A stretch of 9,285 bases of DNA from SZUA-117 sp964630795. Its GTDB lineage: Bacteria; Pseudomonadota; Gammaproteobacteria; Steroidobacterales; Woeseiaceae. Within the stretch, counting starts at the first letter, position 1. Each line of letters begins with the position of its first letter. The stretch spans positions 1 through 9,285 of the forward strand of contig CAZVWF010000091.1 in the NCBI GenBank assembly GCA_964630795.1. Reading direction: 5' to 3'. Shown in pieces: positions 5,896 through 9,285 of this stretch. The notes beneath the pieces are model-generated. The model was given only the letters and a program-made list of their open reading frames with translations. It did no database searches and was not told the DNA's origin. Made by a program: the position numbers and the translations under genes.

Positions 5896-7461
5896 TTGAT
5901 TACTACAACAGTTTTAAGGATTCATTTGAGAATGTTGGTTTTGCTGGTGATGGCGGGTATACCGATCGTTGCAAATGCTCAGTTATTGCCAGCTTGTCCG
6001 ACCGTATTCAATACGAACGTTGACCCGCGCCGATCACTGATGGTGACTGAGGTCGATGTTGTTAGTAATGCGATTTCACTTGGCGAGGTAATGGATAAGC
6101 TCGCTTTGGATAGCGGCATTGCGAATCTCGACAGGGATCAATTGTGGGCCCAGTGGTGGGACACGCAAAACCCGGGCCCGGGGTTGGGCTTAGGGAGTAA
6201 TTGCGATGACCATGTTGATACAAATGGTATGGCTACCCTTAATGGATTTCCACTTGATTGCCCGAGAAATGAAGGAACCGAAATAACCCATAATCCGTTC
6301 GATCCTGATCAACCTGGTTTTTACTACCCTATCGCATTAATCAACCGTTTGGACCTGGCTCCTGAGGACGGTACAAACTGTGGCGAATACCGGGTTATCT
6401 TTGCCCGGGACCCGGAAGCAGGAGAGGGTCGGAACTTACTCATATTCGAGGCAGTAATGCCTAACCCGAATCCTGGTTGTGGAATTGATGGTTGCCGTGC
6501 AATAGCAACTTTTTGGGCTCGTTTGTCTCGCGTTATTGACCCTCAAATTCGTGCCCGGATGCTGCATGATTTTTATTTCCGTGGCCTGCCGGCAGCAGGA
6601 GTTGAGCCTGTTATACATGCACAGCATTTTAGTCCTGGTTCCGGTCAAATAAGGACCAACCAGTTCATGTCCGGTTTCAATGCCCAGACATGGCAACTAC
6701 GGGAATTTAAATTGGCCCTTATTCCAGGTGAAGCAGAGGCAGAGAATGAATTACTTTTTGTTCCTGTAAGCACCAAAGGAACTCCATGGGGAGGGCTGTT
6801 CGATCAGGGATCCGGTCATGCGCTTACTGCATCATTTATGCGCCATTTTATGACCCAGTTGGATGAGCTGGATGAGGATCGTATTACTAAGATTTCCAAT
6901 GCAGTTCCACGCCGATACAACAGTGGACAAAGCACGGAGACTCCTTTTTCGGAAAGTGACTACCCGATCCACTTTGATCCGAACGGAGCGTTTGCCAACG
7001 CTATACAGGTTCGCCTGGACAGGCTCAATAGCACCTTGACTCCTGAAGATGTGGTTCGCCGTGCCAGAACACAGAACTGTGCGGGCTGCCACCAACTTAG
7101 TAATAATGACAATATTGGAGATGGTCTGGTTTGGCCGGCATCACTTGGTTTTGTGCATATACATGAACAAATGACCGAAAATATTAATGGCACAGAACAT
7201 TTTGTGATTTCACCGGCGTTAACAGAAGAATTTCTGCCACATCGTGAGCGAGTCTTCGAAGCTTATTTGCGTGAGGATTGCCAGCCGTGTAGGCGCTCAC
7301 TCACACGCTCCGGGCGAAGTTCTGAGACGCCGGAGATGTCACCGGTGTTCTTTCCCAGTGACCTCAGTATATCTCCAGGGGCATGGATCGAAGACCTTGA
7401 CGCTGAACTAAAGGCTGGCTGGCCAACTGATACCCTTGGCGGGCCTACTCCCACGCATTAG
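5896..7461 (+). CDS. Secreted protein with a single CXXCH haem-c site, uncharacterised family
   Basis: 521 residues. The TTG at 5896 has GAGGGAG 8 bases upstream and gives a signal peptide with three basic residues before its core (MITTTVLRIHLRMLVLLVMA..., cleavage ANA|Q at 28/29). An ATG at 5932 would still leave a short signal sequence, but its ribosome site (AAGGA, 11 bases away) is poorer. CAGCH at 395-399 is a canonical covalent haem-c motif, followed by QLSNN and a Trp-Pro segment; I see no certain distal ligand. A second CXXC (462-465) is followed by Arg, so it cannot bind haem in the standard way. Further Cys occur in LPACP, SNCDDH, LDCPR, TNCGEY and PGCGIDGC. The middle has DPRRSLMVTEVDVV, QWWDTQNPGPGLGLG, FNRLDLAPEDG-like and RTNQFMSG blocks that I remember from large conserved hypothetical proteins, notably in myxobacteria. 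Likely periplasmic or extracellular and possibly redox-active; no reaction can be assigned. Confidence 0.9.
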   Translation: MITTTVLRIHLRMLVLLVMAGIPIVANAQLLPACPTVFNTNVDPRRSLMVTEVDVVSNAISLGEVMDKLALDSGIANLDRDQLWAQWWDTQNPGPGLGLGSNCDDHVDTNGMATLNGFPLDCPRNEGTEITHNPFDPDQPGFYYPIALINRLDLAPEDGTNCGEYRVIFARDPEAGEGRNLLIFEAVMPNPNPGCGIDGCRAIATFWARLSRVIDPQIRARMLHDFYFRGLPAAGVEPVIHAQHFSPGSGQIRTNQFMSGFNAQTWQLREFKLALIPGEAEAENELLFVPVSTKGTPWGGLFDQGSGHALTASFMRHFMTQLDELDEDRITKISNAVPRRYNSGQSTETPFSESDYPIHFDPNGAFANAIQVRLDRLNSTLTPEDVVRRARTQNCAGCHQLSNNDNIGDGLVWPASLGFVHIHEQMTENINGTEHFVISPALTEEFLPHRERVFEAYLREDCQPCRRSLTRSGRSSETPEMSPVFFPSDLSISPGAWIEDLDAELKAGWPTDTLGGPTPTH

Positions 7462-7471
7462 CGTGGGAGTA
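7446..7471. terminator. Shared hairpin between convergent genes, carrying the stop codon of the haem-c gene
   Basis: TACTCCCACGC (7446-7456) and GCGTGGGAGTA (7461-7471) form a perfect 11-bp stem with the loop ATTA. The TAG stop of the plus-strand gene spans the loop and the first base of the 3' arm (7459-7461). The minus-strand gene ends at 7498, so the same hairpin lies 26 bases past its stop and could serve both transcripts. No T run follows on either strand, so efficiency as an intrinsic terminator is uncertain. Confidence 0.65.
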
Positions 7472-7497
7472 TGGGAAATGTTGAGAACTCTCCTTGC

Positions 7498-9048
7498 CTA
7501 CCCGGTGGCGCTGCGGAGTTTCTTCTCCGCGGCGTCTTGCTCTTCGGTGTCCACCGCATCAACAAAAATGTTTTCCGGTGCGGACATTCCAGGATCTGTC
7601 ATGGGTTCACCTGTTCCAATAAAGCGCTGCAGGTAGAAACCTGCCAATGCGAGCATCACGCCACAAACCGATGCAATCAGCGAAAGTGAACCAAACCACA
7701 GCAGGGCAATGATTCCTACTGTACCCCGCTCTACATCCGTTGCTGAATCTTCATTATCCCAATACATGGCAAGACGATAAATCTGGTTCTGATTGATAAG
7801 ATGATTTATTTCAGATTGCAGGCGTCTTTGGTTGTTCCGTATTTCAAAAATCTGCTCATCTATGCCAAACGACCTGTCCGCTATTTGGTCAAGCTCCACC
7901 ATCTTGCCAGCGAGATAGTCATCGACTTCTTGATTTTGCGTGTTGCGAATGGTGGAAAATCGAGCTTTATCCTGGGCTGCTCTGGATAGAACGTTATTTT
8001 CAAGATCAGAATTATTCTGTAGACGTTGCTCTATTTCCTGCTTCAGCAAATCTATTCTTTCATTCGCATCTGCAATACGGCCGGTATACTTATTGTTTAC
8101 AAATTCGAGCTGCTGTTTCAGTTGCGCTTCCATGGTTGACTGCTGCTCGATAGCGGTGCCACCCAGGTAGCCGCTGACCACAACACCCAGTTGGTCTTCT
8201 TTGTCCTTAATCAAAGCACGATATTTGTTCTCTCGTGTTGCACGATTAAATATTGTTGCGGTTGCCATCGATTCCGCAAACTCCGCCTTAAGCGCTTCGA
8301 GTTCAGCGAGCAGTCGGTCTCGTTCGTCGGAACTGCCACTAATGTTGCCTAGAATAAGGGTTGAGAAGCGTTCTTCTACGGCCTCCGTTTCGTCGCGCCA
8401 GTCACTATAGTAATCATCGAGAACAATCTGGATACGAGTGATTTCCTGATCCAATTCATCCTGGAAACTGTAGTCAATTTCTCTCAGCGATTGCTGTGCA
8501 TTAGTATCTATTCTCTGGGCAACGGTACGATATTGGCTGTCGATCTCTTCCCGGTCGGCAGCTACATCTTCAAGCACCTCTTCTTCCGTGAATTTCACAA
8601 TGAAATTCCTTCGGTTTTCGAGTAGACCAATCTGGTTTTCGGCGCTTTCTATTTGGTTTTTACGGGTGTCAATTGAACGGTTTAAGTTGGAAAAATTTCG
8701 TTCGAACCCGTTTAGCATGGTCGCGATGGAAATATGGCCTATAAAAAGAACGATTGCGAGTAACATTGAGCGCCATAAAATTTTGCGAACACTCTTGACG
8801 GCGATGGTCAGTGGGATTTTACAAAGCTCCACGACCGCAATTAGTACAAACGGCAATGCGGCAACAACAATCGCTGATGTGCCGTCCAGGAGACTGACAT
8901 CAGCCTCTCCCGCATAGGAATTCAGTGCCGAGACAGCAACGACAATAGATATGGTAAGCCCGATAAGAACAGCAATGCCTTCTACTGTCCAAGCCAGGGC
9001 GATTAAAAGTCGTGAGTAATTACTGACCTGGTTTTTTGAATGCAACAC
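7498..9048 (-). CDS. Four-helix membrane protein with a long periplasmic coiled coil, unknown function
   Basis: 516 residues. The GTG start at 9048 has GGAGG 7 bases upstream. Hydrophobic helices lie at about 14-40, 58-82, 91-112 and 442-472. The basic loop between helices 2 and 3 (VKSVRKILWR) marks it as cytoplasmic, so the N-terminus is inside, the region from 113 to 441 is periplasmic, and the acidic C-terminal tail (473-516) is cytoplasmic. The periplasmic part is almost wholly charged helix with heptad-like spacing of Leu, Ile and Val (for example 121-146, 200-260, 305-350 and 385-425), with short breaks at GNISGSS (234-240) and VSGYLGGT (291-298). The arrangement of three N-terminal helices, coiled coil and one C-terminal helix recalls DUF4407-type proteins, but I see no clear sequence match. 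It has no ATPase, kinase or enzyme motif. A scaffold, spacer or mechanical role is inference. The haem-c gene converges on it, and no co-transcribed partner lies within the window. Confidence 0.88.
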   Translation of the reverse strand: MLHSKNQVSNYSRLLIALAWTVEGIAVLIGLTISIVVAVSALNSYAGEADVSLLDGTSAIVVAALPFVLIAVVELCKIPLTIAVKSVRKILWRSMLLAIVLFIGHISIATMLNGFERNFSNLNRSIDTRKNQIESAENQIGLLENRRNFIVKFTEEEVLEDVAADREEIDSQYRTVAQRIDTNAQQSLREIDYSFQDELDQEITRIQIVLDDYYSDWRDETEAVEERFSTLILGNISGSSDERDRLLAELEALKAEFAESMATATIFNRATRENKYRALIKDKEDQLGVVVSGYLGGTAIEQQSTMEAQLKQQLEFVNNKYTGRIADANERIDLLKQEIEQRLQNNSDLENNVLSRAAQDKARFSTIRNTQNQEVDDYLAGKMVELDQIADRSFGIDEQIFEIRNNQRRLQSEINHLINQNQIYRLAMYWDNEDSATDVERGTVGIIALLWFGSLSLIASVCGVMLALAGFYLQRFIGTGEPMTDPGMSAPENIFVDAVDTEEQDAAEKKLRSATG

Positions 9049-9285
9049 CGAGGTGCCTCCGTCTTTTTTGTTGTTGTTATTGCGGTAAGCGCAGGTGTGT
9101 CGGACAGCTTACACAGTGCTCGCAATTTTCAGCTTCTCCAAGTGTACCGCAAAAAGGCTTTCATTATCGGTTGAAAAACATAGATAAAGCGCGCCTGAGG
9201 TTACGAATTTGACAGAAAATGAACCGTGAGGGCTGCCGCTGGAATACAGCAAAGCGCCTATTCAACATAAATCCGCAGGTCACTA
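9049..9285. other. Upstream region of the coiled-coil gene, to the window edge
   Basis: No gene is visible in these 237 bp. On the minus strand the leader before the Shine-Dalgarno is AATAACAACAACAAAAAAGA (about 9061-9080), a CAA/A-rich unstructured stretch of the type that favours ribosome loading. GCGGTACACT (9150-9141) lies 93 bases before the start and contains a possible -10 (TACACT) without a good -35. Confidence 0.4.

Noticed and set aside
1..9285. CRISPR array, tRNA, rRNA, riboswitch or toxin-antitoxin pair
   Set aside because: No regularly spaced repeats, no cloverleaf or rRNA-like segments, no known riboswitch core and no small paired genes were seen on either strand.

Overview
The window looks like chromosomal DNA of a Gram-negative proteobacterium, most likely a gammaproteobacterium of the environmental or marine kind that carries many TonB-dependent receptors. 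The evidence is an outer-membrane TonB-dependent receptor, an OmpA-type peptidoglycan anchor, a DUF6152-type secreted protein, several Sec signal peptides and strong Shine-Dalgarno sites. The genus cannot be fixed from the sequence. There is no phage, plasmid, CRISPR, rRNA or tRNA gene. Almost every product is predicted to be exported or membrane-bound, so this is a cell-envelope neighbourhood.

Layout. Positions 1-5254 carry four minus-strand genes. Read in transcription order they are: a GTG-started secreted protein of unknown function (5254-4532), a DUF4892-like/OmpA fusion (4261-3425), a TonB-dependent receptor (3040-587) and a DUF6152-type small secreted protein (376 to beyond the left edge). 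The gaps between them are 210 to 384 bp, so they need not form one operon. The receptor and the DUF6152 gene are separated by a 210-bp spacer rich in inverted repeats. Positions 5255-5895 hold the decayed remnant of an insertion sequence, whose rve/DDE transposase has lost its middle (including both catalytic Asp residues) and has picked up frameshifts. Positions 5896-7461 hold a plus-strand gene for a secreted protein with one CXXCH haem-c motif, from an uncharacterised family. It converges on a minus-strand gene (9048-7498) for a four-helix membrane protein with a periplasmic coiled coil of about 330 residues. A perfect 11-bp hairpin lies between these two genes, and its loop holds most of the stop codon of the first. 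The last 237 bp are the upstream region of the coiled-coil gene.

How the genes may work together. The receptor plus DUF6152 pair is the only plausible functional unit: an outer-membrane transporter followed by a small periplasmic protein whose mature form probably starts with His-His, which would suit metal binding (inference). The OmpA fusion should tie envelope components to peptidoglycan. The remaining three proteins have no function assignable from sequence. Four genes use non-ATG starts (three GTG, one TTG), each with a good Shine-Dalgarno site. I see no clear new defence or mobile system. The most unusual items are the haem-c protein family, the coiled-coil membrane protein, the His-His-started DUF6152 protein and the nested hairpins after the receptor gene.
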